Shown piece after piece: positions 1 through 10,519 of a DNA stretch of 64,000 nt. A model generated the notes under the pieces. The model ran no database searches and was not told the origin of the DNA. It worked only from the letters and a program-made list of their open reading frames with translations. The translations under genes and the position numbers were made by a program. The number at the start of each line of letters is the position of its first letter. Position 1 is the first letter of the stretch. Source of the stretch: Paracidovorax konjaci. Lineage in GTDB: Bacteria; Pseudomonadota; Gammaproteobacteria; Burkholderiales; Burkholderiaceae_C. The DNA lies in NCBI RefSeq assembly GCF_900112675.1, contig NZ_FOMQ01000001.1, positions 310,001-374,000 on the forward strand, given 5' to 3'.

Positions 1-141
<141 letters not shown>

Positions 142-206
142 TTCCGGTCTTCGTTTCTCTCGGGTCGAATGTTCGATCCGAAATCAGCACGAAAGAGTCT
201 TAGCGC

Positions 207-1451
207 ATGAGCCGTCGTCGCGTTGTCGTGACCGGCCTGGGTTGCATTACCCCCGTCGGTAACACGGTGGCGGAAGCCTGGGCACACATCCTTGCCGGTC
301 AGTCCGGCATCGACCTCATCACCAAGTTCGATGCTTCGAACTTTGCCTGCAGGATCGCTGGCGAGGTCAAGGGTTTCGACCTGAATGCCTATATCAGTGC
401 CAAAGATGCGCGCACGATGGACAGCTTCATCCACTATGGCATCGCTGCAGCAGACGAGGCTGTGCGCGATGCAGGCTTGCCGACGGGCGATGCCCTGGAT
501 GAAGATATGGCCAGTCGTATCGGTTGCATCATCGGCTCGGGTATCGGTGGGTTGCCGCTGATCGAGAACACGCACGCGGAACTCGAGAACCGCGGCCCCC
601 GCCGGATCACGCCCTTTTTCGTGCCGGCTTCCATCATCAACATGGTGGCGGGGCATGTGTCGATGCGGTTCGGGTTCAAGGGCCCCAACCTGTCGGTGGT
701 CACGGCTTGCACCACGGGTCTCCATTGCATCGGTGAGGGCGCTCGCAAGATCGAATATGGCGATGCGGATGTCATCGTCGCTGGCGGGACGGAATCCACC
801 GTCTCTCCTCTGGGAGTTGGAGGCTTCGCAGCCATGCGGGCTCTTTCCACGCGCAACGACGATCCGAAGACGGCGTCGCGCCCATGGGACAAGGACCGCG
901 ATGGTTTCGTGCTCGGCGAAGGGGCGGGTGTCTTGGTGCTGGAAGAATACGAGCATGCAAAAGCCCGTGGTGCCAAGATCTATGCGGAGCTGTGCGGCTA
1001 TGGCATGAGTGCCGATGCGGGACACATGACCGCTCCCAGCATGGACGGCCCACGCCGTTCGATGTTGGCGGCGCTTCGCAATGCAGGCATCAATGCCGAC
1101 GAGGTCGATTACCTGAATGCCCATGGTACGTCGACCCCGCTGGGTGATTTGAATGAAACCAACGCCATCAAGGCGGCGCTGGGCGACCATGCCAAACACA
1201 TGGTGGTGAGTTCGACCAAGTCGATGACCGGGCATTTGCTCGGAGGCGCTGGCGGCATCGAAAGCGTTTTCACCGTCCTCGCGCTGCGTGATCAGAAGGC
1301 TCCTCCGACGATCAACATCTTCGAGCAGGATCCCGAGTGCGATCTGGATTACTGCGCCAACACGGCCCGCGACATGAAGATGGATATTGCCGTGAAGAAC
1401 AACTTCGGCTTTGGCGGAACGAACGGCACGTTGGTGTTCCGACGGGTCTGA
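207..1451 (+). CDS. fabF: beta-ketoacyl-ACP synthase II
   Basis: FabF (414 aa, full length) condenses malonyl-ACP with acyl-ACP to extend fatty acids. The condensing-enzyme catalytic triad is visible: Cys168 in VVTACTTG, His306 in [11 protein letters not shown] and His343 in [13 protein letters not shown]. The glycine-rich C-terminus [14 protein letters not shown] is also typical of KAS enzymes. It lies directly after acpP in the same direction and is probably co-transcribed with it. The ATG at 207 opens the protein at the conserved [12 protein letters not shown] start. Confidence 0.97.
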   Translation: MSRRRVVVTGLGCITPVGNTVAEAWAHILAGQSGIDLITKFDASNFACRIAGEVKGFDLNAYISAKDARTMDSFIHYGIAAADEAVRDAGLPTGDALDEDMASRIGCIIGSGIGGLPLIENTHAELENRGPRRITPFFVPASIINMVAGHVSMRFGFKGPNLSVVTACTTGLHCIGEGARKIEYGDADVIVAGGTESTVSPLGVGGFAAMRALSTRNDDPKTASRPWDKDRDGFVLGEGAGVLVLEEYEHAKARGAKIYAELCGYGMSADAGHMTAPSMDGPRRSMLAALRNAGINADEVDYLNAHGTSTPLGDLNETNAIKAALGDHAKHMVVSSTKSMTGHLLGGAGGIESVFTVLALRDQKAPPTINIFEQDPECDLDYCANTARDMKMDIAVKNNFGFGGTNGTLVFRRV

Positions 1452-1502
1452 CGCCCTGGTTGTTGTAGGTTCACGGAACCTTATCGAACCCTGCCGGGCT
1501 CC

Positions 1503-2003
1503 ATGGCGTCTTTCATCAGGGAGCAGCATGCGCCTGCTGTGCAGTACCCTTTTGGTGCCGGTCGCATTCTGCGGCAGTGGGTGCTGGGAGTCGGGGTAGC
1601 CAGTTTTGCCATGCTTTGGCTCTGGCTGCTGTCGGTGGGGGAGTCGTCCGACTGGCGATCCCTGTGGGCCTTTGCTCTGTGGGCCGTCAGCTCCGGGGCT
1701 GCCTGGTTCGCGGTAGTGAAAGGGCCGTCAGGCATGCTGGCATGGGATGGCCTCCAGTGGTCCCTGGAATGCGGAGAGGCACGCCCCTGGGTGAACTGCC
1801 GGTTGGAAGTCCTTCTGGATATCCAGCGTTTCATGCTCGTGCGCCTCACATCTATGCAGGGCCGACGGATATGGCTGAGCCTGGAGTCAGGGCATGGTTC
1901 TGCCGAGTGGAGCGCTCTGCGCCGTGCGGTATATTCGCGGCCCAAACGGGAGCCCGCTGTCGAGGGTCCGACGACCCCTCCTGCTCATCGCTCCGATGCG
2001 TGA
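1503..2003 (+). CDS. small membrane protein of unknown function between fabF and rpoE
   Basis: A 166-residue protein that I do not recognise by sequence. It has two probable membrane helices (about residues 27-45 and 54-72) followed by a soluble C-terminal domain of about 90 residues and a Pro-rich tail. Two short N-terminal helices plus a small cytosolic domain is the layout of YgfX/CptA-type proteins, but that is similarity of architecture only. It ends 12 bp before rpoE and is probably co-transcribed with it, so a role linked to envelope stress is possible. The start is uncertain: ATG 1503 gives the longest form, and a later start near residue 20 would still keep both helices. Confidence 0.7.
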   Translation: MASFIREQHAPAVQYPFGAGRILRQWVLGVGVASFAMLWLWLLSVGESSDWRSLWAFALWAVSSGAAWFAVVKGPSGMLAWDGLQWSLECGEARPWVNCRLEVLLDIQRFMLVRLTSMQGRRIWLSLESGHGSAEWSALRRAVYSRPKREPAVEGPTTPPAHRSDA

Positions 2004-2015
2004 GCGAATGAATAC

Positions 2016-2645
2016 ATGAACGCATCCCTGCCTCCGCCTTCTTCTGCAGATAGTGACCTCCAACTCGTGGAGCGAACAGTTTCCGGCGATCAGCGGGCCT
2101 ACGAACTGCTGGTGATCAAGTACCAACGCCGCATCGAGCGCCTGATCGGGCGCATGGTGCGAGATTCGGATCTCGTGCAGGACATTGCCCAGGAAACCTT
2201 TCTGAGGGCTTACCGGGCATTGCATCAATTCAGGGGTGAGGCGCAGTTCTACACCTGGCTCTACCGCATCGCTGTCAATACGGCCAAGAAGGCCTTGATG
2301 GACATCAAGCGCAACCCGGTGATCTCCGAAAACGCATTGCGCGGCAGTGACGACGACGATGAAACTTCCCGTATCGGACACGAACTAATCAGCGACGAGA
2401 CGCCGGAAACCGTGTTGGCTGCCCAGGAGATCGCCGCGGCGGTCAACGCGGCCATGGAAGCCCTGCCGGAGGATTTGCGCCAGGCCGTGACGCTGCGCGA
2501 AATCGAAGGCCTGAGTTATGAAGAAATTGCCGAAGCCATGCGTTGCCCCATCGGTACCGTGCGGTCGAGGATTTTCCGGGCTCGCGAAGCGATCTCCGCG
2601 CGCGTCAAGCCGTTGCTTGAAAAGCAAACCGGCAAGCGGTGGTGA
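2016..2645 (+). CDS. rpoE: ECF sigma factor sigma-E (RpoE/AlgU)
   Basis: Sigma-E (209 aa) directs RNA polymerase to envelope-stress promoters. Sigma region 2 spans roughly residues 20-95 and includes the -10 recognition stretch around DIAQETFLRAYRAL and FYTWLYRIAVNTAK. Region 4 (about 145-200) has the helix-turn-helix GLSYEEIAEAMRCPIGTVRS, which binds the -35 element. The genes after it are its anti-sigma factor (rseA), the periplasmic regulator (rseB) and a mucD-type protease, so the whole regulatory circuit is present. An acidic linker (GSDDDDETS) separates the two domains. Confidence 0.95.
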   Translation: MNASLPPPSSADSDLQLVERTVSGDQRAYELLVIKYQRRIERLIGRMVRDSDLVQDIAQETFLRAYRALHQFRGEAQFYTWLYRIAVNTAKKALMDIKRNPVISENALRGSDDDDETSRIGHELISDETPETVLAAQEIAAAVNAAMEALPEDLRQAVTLREIEGLSYEEIAEAMRCPIGTVRSRIFRAREAISARVKPLLEKQTGKRW

Positions 2646-2707
2646 CTGATGTGTTGGTGGAGACTCTGGACTGTGGCCAGGCTCAAGACGATTAGCAGGT
2701 GAGTAGC

Positions 2708-3331
2708 ATGAAAGACGATCTGAAAATGCGTGAACAGCTTTCCGCCCTGGCCGATGGCGAGTTGGAGAATCCGGCTTGGGGCGAGACCGTAGCGTATGCG
2801 CAGACCGAATCCGGCCGGGATACCTGGGCCACCTACCATCTGATCGGCGATGTGCTGCGCTCTGCCGATCTGGCCAAGCGGCCAGATGCTGCATTTGCGG
2901 CGCGGGTGATGGCCCGACTGGAAGAGGAGCGCGTTTCCACGGCATCGGCGGTGTCGCTGCAGCCGGATCAGCCACTCGTCCAGGCTGCCAGGGCCGATAA
3001 GGAAGCTGCCAATGCGGCGGTGTTCCGCTGGAAGGTGGTGGCGGGGATCGCGTCTCTCGCCGCAGTCGGGGTGCTGGGATGGAACGGGATGGCAGCGATG
3101 CAGGCGGGAGGTGGTGGCTCGCAACTGGCTTCGGCCGTGCCGGTGCCTTCGGCAGCCCAGACCACCACGCTGGTGTCGACCTCCGATCCGGCCGGCAGCA
3201 CGCAAGTCATGTTGAGGGATTCGCGGCTGGATGAGTTGTTGGCGGCCCACCGGCAATATGGCGGGGCTTCTGCGTTGCAGATGCCTGCAGGCTTCCTGCG
3301 GAATGCCACCTTCGAAACCCCTGCGCGATAA
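2708..3331 (+). CDS. rseA: anti-sigma-E factor, RseA/MucA family
   Basis: A membrane-anchored anti-sigma factor (207 aa) that holds sigma-E inactive until it is proteolysed. The N-terminal cytosolic domain has the family's SALADGE start and WATYHLIGDVLRS helix. One membrane helix lies at about residues 109-130, followed by a periplasmic segment of about 75 residues that RseB would bind. ATG 2708 is chosen because AGGTGAG at 2696-2702 is a good ribosome-binding site at the right distance. The GTG at 2699 lies inside that site. The gene sits directly between rpoE and rseB. Confidence 0.9.
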   Translation: MKDDLKMREQLSALADGELENPAWGETVAYAQTESGRDTWATYHLIGDVLRSADLAKRPDAAFAARVMARLEEERVSTASAVSLQPDQPLVQAARADKEAANAAVFRWKVVAGIASLAAVGVLGWNGMAAMQAGGGGSQLASAVPVPSAAQTTTLVSTSDPAGSTQVMLRDSRLDELLAAHRQYGGASALQMPAGFLRNATFETPAR

Positions 3332-3354
3332 ATTTTCCAGAACCGGAGAGCGGA

Positions 3355-4455
3355 TTGACCGGCAAGCGGAACGCTGATGGTTGGATGAACCTGTCGAAGA
3401 AGCTGCCTTGCGCCATGGGCAGGCTTGCGGCGGCAGCTTTGCTGGCAGGCATGCTGTCGAGCCCGTTGGTCTGGGCCGGCCCGCCCGGCTCGGAGTCGCC
3501 GGCCTCGGATGCTGCGCGTTTCCCTGCGCCGGGCGGCAACGAGATCGGCAATTGGATCCAGAGCATCCATCGTGCATCCCGGGAGCACAGCTATAGCGGC
3601 ACTTTCGTGGTTTCGTCCTCTTCCGGGGCCATGGCCAGTTCGCGTATCTGGCATGCCACCGATGGCAAGGTGCAGATCGAGCGCATCGAAGCCCTCGACG
3701 GCACTCCACGCACGGTGTACCGGCGGGATGATCTGGTCCGGACCTTCCTGCCGCATGTGCAGATCGTGAAAGAGGAGCGCCGGGAAATGCCCGGGCTCTT
3801 CCCCCATCTGCCGCAGGCGGAGAGCGATGCGGTGCTTCGCCATTACCGCGCCCAATTCGTGGGTCGCGACCGGGTGGCAGGGCAGGAAGCCGCGATGATC
3901 TGGCTCAAGCCCAAGGACGCGCTGCGCTTTGGCTACCGCATATGGACCGCACAGGCGAGCGGACTGGTGGTCAAGCTCCAGACTCTGGGGATGCAGGGGC
4001 AGGTTCTGGAGCAGGCTGCGTTTTCCCAGATCGACTTCGATGCGCCACCCACGGTGGCGCAGTTGATGGCGCAGATGGACGATACGCGCGGCTTTCGCCT
4101 GCTGACGGTTCCCCTGGCGAAGACCACGGTGCGCGAAGCGGGTTGGCAAATGCGGCAGGCTGCGGCAGGTTTCCTTCCTGGGGATTGCTACAAGCGCAAA
4201 GCCGCGGCAGTGCCTGACACCGTGCGCATGCCTCCGCTGCAGTGCATTTTCTCGGATGGCCTGGCGACGGTGTCGGTGTTCTTCGAGCCCTACGATGCTG
4301 CCCGGCATGCACAGCAGCCCAAGCGCATGGACATGGGAGCCACGCAGGCCCTTGCTCTGCGGATGGCCAGCGGTGAGACCTGGTTGACGGCTGTGGGAGA
4401 GGTTCCCCAAGAAACGCTCAAGTTGCTGGTGGACCAGATCGAGCCCGCTCGATAG
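3355..4455 (+). CDS. rseB: periplasmic sigma-E regulator RseB/MucB
   Basis: RseB (366 aa with the TTG start) binds the periplasmic part of RseA, protects it from site-1 cleavage and is thought to sense mislocalised lipoproteins or LPS. A signal peptide is visible (MNLSKKLPCAMGRLAAAALL followed by cleavage near VWAG). The large N-terminal domain opens with the family stretch WIQSIHRASREHSYSGTFV, and a smaller C-terminal domain follows. TTG 3355 has a GGAG at 3345-3348 with 6-nt spacing. ATG 3385 would give a more usual signal peptide but has no visible ribosome-binding site. It starts 24 bp after rseA. Confidence 0.9.
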   Translation: MTGKRNADGWMNLSKKLPCAMGRLAAAALLAGMLSSPLVWAGPPGSESPASDAARFPAPGGNEIGNWIQSIHRASREHSYSGTFVVSSSSGAMASSRIWHATDGKVQIERIEALDGTPRTVYRRDDLVRTFLPHVQIVKEERREMPGLFPHLPQAESDAVLRHYRAQFVGRDRVAGQEAAMIWLKPKDALRFGYRIWTAQASGLVVKLQTLGMQGQVLEQAAFSQIDFDAPPTVAQLMAQMDDTRGFRLLTVPLAKTTVREAGWQMRQAAAGFLPGDCYKRKAAAVPDTVRMPPLQCIFSDGLATVSVFFEPYDAARHAQQPKRMDMGATQALALRMASGETWLTAVGEVPQETLKLLVDQIEPAR

Positions 4456-4577
4456 AGACCGCGCCTTCGACGTCGCGCCCCGCATGGGCCCGATAAGACA
4501 CGGCGCTGTCCTTCATGCCGTTGCTCCGTTTTTTGTTCAGGATGTTCGATTTGCCCGAAGAGAAAGAAAGGCCATTC

Positions 4578-6062
4578 ATGTTCACGATGCCGCATAAATC
4601 CTCCCCCTTCCAGGTGCTCGTGCGCTCGCTGGCTGTTGCAGGCGCTGTCGCACTGGTTCCCGCGGGGGCTTTGCATGCGCAGGCGGCTGCGCCGAGTTCC
4701 CCATCGCTGGTGCAGGGGTTGCCGGATTTCACGGACCTGGTGGATCAGGTCGGGCCGGCTGTGGTGAACATTCGTACGCTCGAGAAGGCCCCCGACCGTT
4801 CCGGTGCGAACGGAATGGACGAGGAGATGCTGGAGTTCTTCAAGCGCTTCGGTCTGCCGATGCCGAACGTGCCGCGCCAGCAGCGCCCCCAGCGCCCCGA
4901 TGAGGAGCAGCCGCGGGGCGTCGGGTCAGGCTTCATTCTCACATCCGATGGCTACGTGATGACGAACGCCCACGTGGTCGAAGGCGCACAGGAAGTGCTG
5001 GTCACGCTGACCGACAAGCGCGAGTTCAAGGCCAAGATCGTGGGTTCGGACAAGCGCACCGACGTTGCCGTGGTGAAGATTGAAGCCACGGGCTTGCCGG
5101 CGGTGAAGGTGGGCGATATGAACCGGCTGCGCGTCGGTGAATGGGTGATGGCCATCGGTTCGCCTTTCGGTCTGGAGAACACCGTGACTGCGGGCATCGT
5201 GAGCGCCAAGCAGCGCGACACGGGGGACTACCTGCCGTTCATCCAGACGGACGTGGCGATCAATCCCGGCAATTCCGGCGGGCCGTTGATCAACATGCGG
5301 GGCGAGGTGGTGGGTATCAACAGCCAGATCTACTCGCGCTCCGGTGGGTTCATGGGGATTTCATTCGCCATTCCCATCGATGAAGCGATACGCGTCAGCG
5401 AACAACTCCGCGCCACGGGGCGTGTGACCCGGGGACGCATCGGGGTGCAGATCGGCCAGGTCACGAAGGACGTGGCGGAGTCCATCGGCCTCGGCAAGGC
5501 GCAGGGCGCCCTGGTGACGGGCGTGGAAGCGGGATCTCCTGCCGAGAAGGCGGGCGTGGAGGCCGGGGACATCATCACCCGCTTCGATGGCAAGAGCATC
5601 GACAAGATTTCCGACCTGCCCCGTCTGGTGGGCAACACGAAGCCGGGCAACAAGAGCTCCGTGACCGTGTTCCGGCGAGGCGCCTCGCGGGATTTGTCCA
5701 TCACGGTGGCCGAGATCGAGCCCGACGACAAGCCGGCAGCGGTCGCGGGCGACCGTGGCACCCCCAAGCCCAAGGCCTCGCCTGCGGCACAGCAGCTGGG
5801 CCTTGCCGTGGCTGAACTCACCGACGCCCAGAAGAAGGAGCTGAAGGTGAAGGGCGGCGTGCGCGTCAGTTCTGCTGCCGATGCGGCGGCGCGTGCCGGG
5901 CTGCGGGAAGGCGATGTGATCCTGGGTATCGCCAATACCGAAATCACCGGTTTGAAGGATTTCGAAGCCGTGCTCGCCAAAGCCGACAAGAGCAAGCCGA
6001 TCAACGTGCTCTTCCGCCGCGGCGAGTGGGCGCAGTACGCCCTGATCCGCCCGGGCCGCTGA
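4578..6062 (+). CDS. mucD: periplasmic serine protease/chaperone, DegP/MucD type
   Basis: A HtrA-family protease (494 aa) that degrades misfolded envelope proteins. The Sec signal peptide ends near ALHAQ (residue 35). The catalytic triad is His132 (TNAHVVEG), Asp162 (KRTDVAVVKI) and Ser233 (GNSGGPLIN). Two PDZ domains follow, at about 280-370 and 400-490. ATG 4578 is preferred over ATG 4515 because it follows a purine-rich AAAGAAAGG and begins the signal peptide directly. As the last gene of the rpoE module it is probably under sigma-E control, which is known for MucD/DegP. A strong terminator follows. Confidence 0.94.
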   Translation: MFTMPHKSSPFQVLVRSLAVAGAVALVPAGALHAQAAAPSSPSLVQGLPDFTDLVDQVGPAVVNIRTLEKAPDRSGANGMDEEMLEFFKRFGLPMPNVPRQQRPQRPDEEQPRGVGSGFILTSDGYVMTNAHVVEGAQEVLVTLTDKREFKAKIVGSDKRTDVAVVKIEATGLPAVKVGDMNRLRVGEWVMAIGSPFGLENTVTAGIVSAKQRDTGDYLPFIQTDVAINPGNSGGPLINMRGEVVGINSQIYSRSGGFMGISFAIPIDEAIRVSEQLRATGRVTRGRIGVQIGQVTKDVAESIGLGKAQGALVTGVEAGSPAEKAGVEAGDIITRFDGKSIDKISDLPRLVGNTKPGNKSSVTVFRRGASRDLSITVAEIEPDDKPAAVAGDRGTPKPKASPAAQQLGLAVAELTDAQKKELKVKGGVRVSSAADAAARAGLREGDVILGIANTEITGLKDFEAVLAKADKSKPINVLFRRGEWAQYALIRPGR

Positions 6063-6080
6063 AGCGCAGGTGTTGCGCCG

Positions 6081-6116
6081 CAAAAGCCCCATCCCGAGTA
6101 GGAAATGGGGCTTTTG
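6081..6116 (+). terminator. rho-independent terminator after mucD
   Basis: A perfect 12-bp stem, CAAAAGCCCCAT at 6081-6092 and its complement at 6105-6116, closes a 12-nt loop. The stem is A-rich on its 5' side and T-rich on its 3' side, so it could work in both directions. It marks the end of the rpoE-rseA-rseB-mucD unit. Confidence 0.85.
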
Positions 6117-6265
6117 CGTCCGAACGCTTCCTCTGGAGAGCCCTTTGAATCCCTTGTGAGCTGCAAAAAAAGTCTATCTATCCGTTTGGATAGAATGTGA
6201 GCCGTTTTCTGAGTTCTGGGAATATATGGGGGCCTCGCAACATCACGATATGGGATCGGATGTTT

Positions 6266-6343
6266 TCATGCACAGGTGTTCCACAGATCACCCACAAGTT
6301 GTTCGCATGAAGATCGACGGGTTTGTGAATAAGCTGTGCATAA
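6266..6343. promoter_or_regulatory. phased cluster of DnaA-box-like sites
   Basis: Three sites in direct orientation start at 6266 (TCATGCACA), 6277 (TGTTCCACA) and 6288 (TCACCCACA). Two in the opposite orientation start at 6324 (TGTGAATAA) and 6335 (TGTGCATAA). Spacing inside each arm is exactly 11 bp. Against the DnaA consensus TTWTNCACA the two inverted sites match perfectly. The direct sites have one, one and two mismatches. Binding by DnaA is inferred, and another protein recognising CCACA-type repeats is possible. Confidence 0.45.
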
Positions 6344-6413
6344 ATAGCCCGTTGCAGGGCGGCAACGCACTATGGGTGCCATGTCCCGGACTTTCCCTGA
6401 CGGCCTTTTTGCC

Positions 6414-6490
6414 TACAATGAAGTTCCAACCATCGCAGTTGCCAAAGATTGTTGGTTCAGGGCGCGTCACCACTTGACGCGCCCTTTTTT
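6414..6490 (+). ncRNA. candidate small RNA with promoter -10 and terminator
   Basis: TACAAT at 6414-6419 resembles a -10 element, with only a weak -35 upstream. A transcript starting near 6426 would fold into a hairpin (CCAAC-c-ATC at 6426-6434 pairing with GAT-t-GTTGG at 6447-6455). It would end at a strong terminator and be about 65 nt long. No ORF with a ribosome-binding site lies inside it. It could instead be an attenuator in a lepA leader. Confidence 0.35.
6460..6490 (+). terminator. rho-independent terminator ahead of lepA
   Basis: A perfect 10-bp stem, GGGCGCGTCA at 6460-6469 and TGACGCGCCC at 6475-6484, has a 5-nt loop and is followed by six T. It points in the same direction as lepA, which starts 45 bp later. 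No protein gene lies between it and the mucD terminator, so it must end a non-coding transcript or act on read-through. Confidence 0.85.
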
Positions 6491-6534
6491 CTTGTGCGCG
6501 CCGTTCTAATTCAATTACTTGTCGCTTCTCGTTG

Positions 6535-8343
<1,809 letters not shown>

Positions 8344-8347
8344 TCCG

Positions 8348-9322
8348 ATGCAAGCCATGCAGTATCTGACCGCCGCCATCCTGGCGGCATTCGTGGGCTA
8401 TGTGGGCGCCTGGTACGTGGGCGCCATCGAGGGCAACTTCGCGCTGCTGCTGTTCCTGGCGACCGTCGTGACCGGCGCCTACTGGCTGGCCGAACGCTTC
8501 GTGTTCCTGCCGCGCCGCCGGCGGGCGGCCCAGGCCATCGAGGATGCCGCGGCCCAGCGCCGGCTGGAACTCGACCGCATGGGCATCGCCAAGGTGGACG
8601 GGGACGTGCAGGAGGCGAAGGACCGGATCCTCATGCAGCCGTGGTGGCTCGACTGGACGGCCGGGCTGTTCCCCGTGATCGCCATCGTCTTCGTGCTGCG
8701 CTCGTTCCTGTTCGAGCCATTCAAGATTCCCTCCGGCTCGATGATCCCGACGCTGCTGGTGGGCGACCTGATCCTCGTGAACAAGTTCACCTACGGCATC
8801 CGGCTGCCCGTGATCAACAAGAAGATCACGCAGGGCAACGCGCCGCAGCGCGGCGACGTGATGGTGTTCCGCTACCCGCCGCAACCGAGCATGGACTACA
8901 TCAAGCGGGTGATCGGCGTGCCGGGCGACGAGATCGCCTACCTGAACAAGCGGCTCACGGTGAACGGCAAGCCGGTGGAAACCACGGCGCTGCCCGATTT
9001 CCTCGACGAGGACACCATGCGCTACTTCAAGCAGTTCGACGAGCAACTGGGCGAGAAGCGCCACCGCATGATCAACAACCCCGACGTGCCGGCCTTCATC
9101 CAGGGCGCGAGCGACTATGCGTTCCGCGAAAACTGCCGCTACAGCGTGGAAGGCGTGGTCTGCAAAGTGCCCGAGGGCCACTATTTCATGATGGGCGACA
9201 ACCGCGATAATTCGCTCGATTCACGCTATTGGGGCTTCGTGCCCGACGCCAATATCGTCGGCAAGGCCTTCTTCGTGTGGATGAATTTCGGCAATCTGAA
9301 ACGCATCGGGCCGTTCCAGTGA
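8348..9322 (+). CDS. lepB: signal peptidase I
   Basis: Signal peptidase I (324 aa) removes signal peptides from exported proteins at the outer face of the inner membrane. Two N-terminal membrane segments lie at about 4-50, and a third helix (about 104-122) leads into the catalytic domain. The catalytic Ser131 is in PSGSMIPTL and the general-base Lys186 is in YIKRVIGVPGD. The conserved GDNRDNSLDSRYWGFV box lies near the C-terminus. A loop of about 60 residues between the Lys motif and that box includes an acidic, phenylalanine-rich segment usual in beta- and gammaproteobacterial enzymes. It follows lepA by 4 bp. Confidence 0.96.
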   Translation: MQAMQYLTAAILAAFVGYVGAWYVGAIEGNFALLLFLATVVTGAYWLAERFVFLPRRRRAAQAIEDAAAQRRLELDRMGIAKVDGDVQEAKDRILMQPWWLDWTAGLFPVIAIVFVLRSFLFEPFKIPSGSMIPTLLVGDLILVNKFTYGIRLPVINKKITQGNAPQRGDVMVFRYPPQPSMDYIKRVIGVPGDEIAYLNKRLTVNGKPVETTALPDFLDEDTMRYFKQFDEQLGEKRHRMINNPDVPAFIQGASDYAFRENCRYSVEGVVCKVPEGHYFMMGDNRDNSLDSRYWGFVPDANIVGKAFFVWMNFGNLKRIGPFQ

Positions 9323-9414
9323 ACCGGCCGGGCGGCGGCATGCGAGGGCGTGCCGCCGCGGGCGATTCGGGTCGTGGCAATACGGTGATCGAACAAAGAA
9401 AGAGGGTCTTGGCC

Positions 9415-9804
9415 ATGGGTCTGCACCAACACAATCAGCAACGCCCGGCGCCTTCCGTCCGGCGCTCCCGCCAGCGCGGCCTGTCCTTCATCGGGCTGGT
9501 GTTCCTCGCGGTGTTCGCGGTCGCGGTGTTCGCCATCGGCGGGCAGTCGGTGCCGATCTTCCTGGAGTACCAGGCGATCCGCAAGGCGGTCGACAAGGCG
9601 GCCCGCGAAGCGTCCACGGTGGCGGATGTGCGGGCGGTGTTCGACCGGGCCGCCTCGATCGACAACATCAGCTCGATCAAAGGCTCCGATCTCGAAGTGA
9701 CCAAGCGCAACGAGAAGATCGTCGTGTCGTTCAGCTACTCGCGCGAGATCGCGCTCGCCGGTCCCGCGTTCCTGGTGTATCGCTTCCGCGACCAGTCCAA
9801 CTGA
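9415..9804 (+). CDS. DUF4845 membrane protein with a pilin-like N-terminus
   Basis: A 129-residue protein of the DUF4845 family, which in Burkholderiales regularly sits between lepB and rnc. A basic N-terminus leads into one membrane helix (about residues 23-42, [20 protein letters not shown]), followed by a soluble domain of about 85 residues. The [10 protein letters not shown] junction resembles a type IV prepilin N-terminus, but the Glu at position 5 of the mature pilin is absent. ATG 9415 has AGAGGG at a suitable distance. A GTG at 9385 is in frame and possible. Function unknown. Confidence 0.8.
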   Translation: MGLHQHNQQRPAPSVRRSRQRGLSFIGLVFLAVFAVAVFAIGGQSVPIFLEYQAIRKAVDKAAREASTVADVRAVFDRAASIDNISSIKGSDLEVTKRNEKIVVSFSYSREIALAGPAFLVYRFRDQSN

Positions 9805-9826
9805 TTTTTCACCCACGCTCCTTTTC

Positions 9827-10519
9827 TTGTCCTCGGTGCAACCCAGTCTCTCCGCCTTGCAGGACCGCCTGCAGCATGCCTTCTCCGATCCATCGCTGCT
9901 GCAGCGCGCCACCACGCACCGCAGCTTTTCGGCCGACCACAACGAGCGGCTGGAGTTTCTCGGCGATTCGGTCCTGAACCTGGCTGTCTCCAGCCTGCTC
10001 TACCGCCGCCTGACCGACCTGCCCGAAGGCGACCTGTCCCGCGTGCGCGCCAACCTCGTCCGGCAGGAAACCCTGCACGGACTGGCGCTCGGCCTGCAGC
10101 TGCCGCAGGTGCTGCGGCTCGGCGAGGGTGAAACCAAGTCGGGCGGCAAGCTGCGGCCCTCGATCCTGGCCGATGCGCTGGAAGCCCTGATCGGCGCCGT
10201 GTACCTGGACGCGGGCTATGGGCCTGCCGAAGCGCTGGTGCACCGGCTCTACCGGGGCGTGGAGATCAACCCCCAGATGCAGGCGGCCGAAAAGGACCCC
10301 AAGACCGCGTTGCAGGAGTGGCTGCAGGGCCGCAAAATGAAACTGCCGCAGTACCGCGTGGTCGCCACCGTGGGTGCTGCCCACCGGCAGACCTTCGACG
10401 TGGAGTGCGACATCCCCGAACTGGGCCTGACCGAGCGCGGCATCGGCGGATCGCGGAGGGCGGGCGAGCAGGCCGCCGCCGCCGCCATGCTGGCCACCCT
10501 GAAAGCGAAACACCCATGA
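9827..10519 (+). CDS. rnc: ribonuclease III
   Basis: RNase III (about 230 aa) cuts double-stranded RNA, including the rRNA precursor. The signature [12 protein letters not shown] holds the catalytic Glu40 and Asp47, and [16 protein letters not shown] holds Asp116 and Glu119. A double-stranded-RNA-binding domain covers about 155-229, starting [12 protein letters not shown]. The start codon is uncertain: TTG 9827 or GTG 9836, neither with a clear ribosome-binding site. The stop overlaps the start of era (ATGA at 10516), so the two are translationally coupled. Confidence 0.95.
   Translation: MSSVQPSLSALQDRLQHAFSDPSLLQRATTHRSFSADHNERLEFLGDSVLNLAVSSLLYRRLTDLPEGDLSRVRANLVRQETLHGLALGLQLPQVLRLGEGETKSGGKLRPSILADALEALIGAVYLDAGYGPAEALVHRLYRGVEINPQMQAAEKDPKTALQEWLQGRKMKLPQYRVVATVGAAHRQTFDVECDIPELGLTERGIGGSRRAGEQAAAAAMLATLKAKHP

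Larger units (their letters stand above)
6117..6534. other. long non-coding gap between mucD and lepA
   Basis: There is no convincing gene here. An 83-residue frame at 6226-6477 reads into the second terminator, resembles no known protein and has no ribosome-binding site. The gap holds an AT-rich segment with a dyad at 6177-6194 (TCTATCC, four bases, GGATAGA), a set of DnaA-box-like sites at 6266-6343, a -10-like TACAAT at 6414-6419, a hairpin at 6426-6455 and a second terminator at 6460-6490. The last elements together could encode a short RNA. Confidence 0.7.

Noticed and set aside
1475-1502. GGAACCT as the -35 of a sigma-E promoter ahead of rpoE
   Set aside because: The -35 core fits, but no TCTGA/TCAAA-like -10 occurs 15-17 bp downstream.
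6226-6477. 83-residue ORF in the mucD-lepA gap
   Set aside because: No ribosome-binding site, composition unlike a protein gene, and it reads through the hairpin and terminator.
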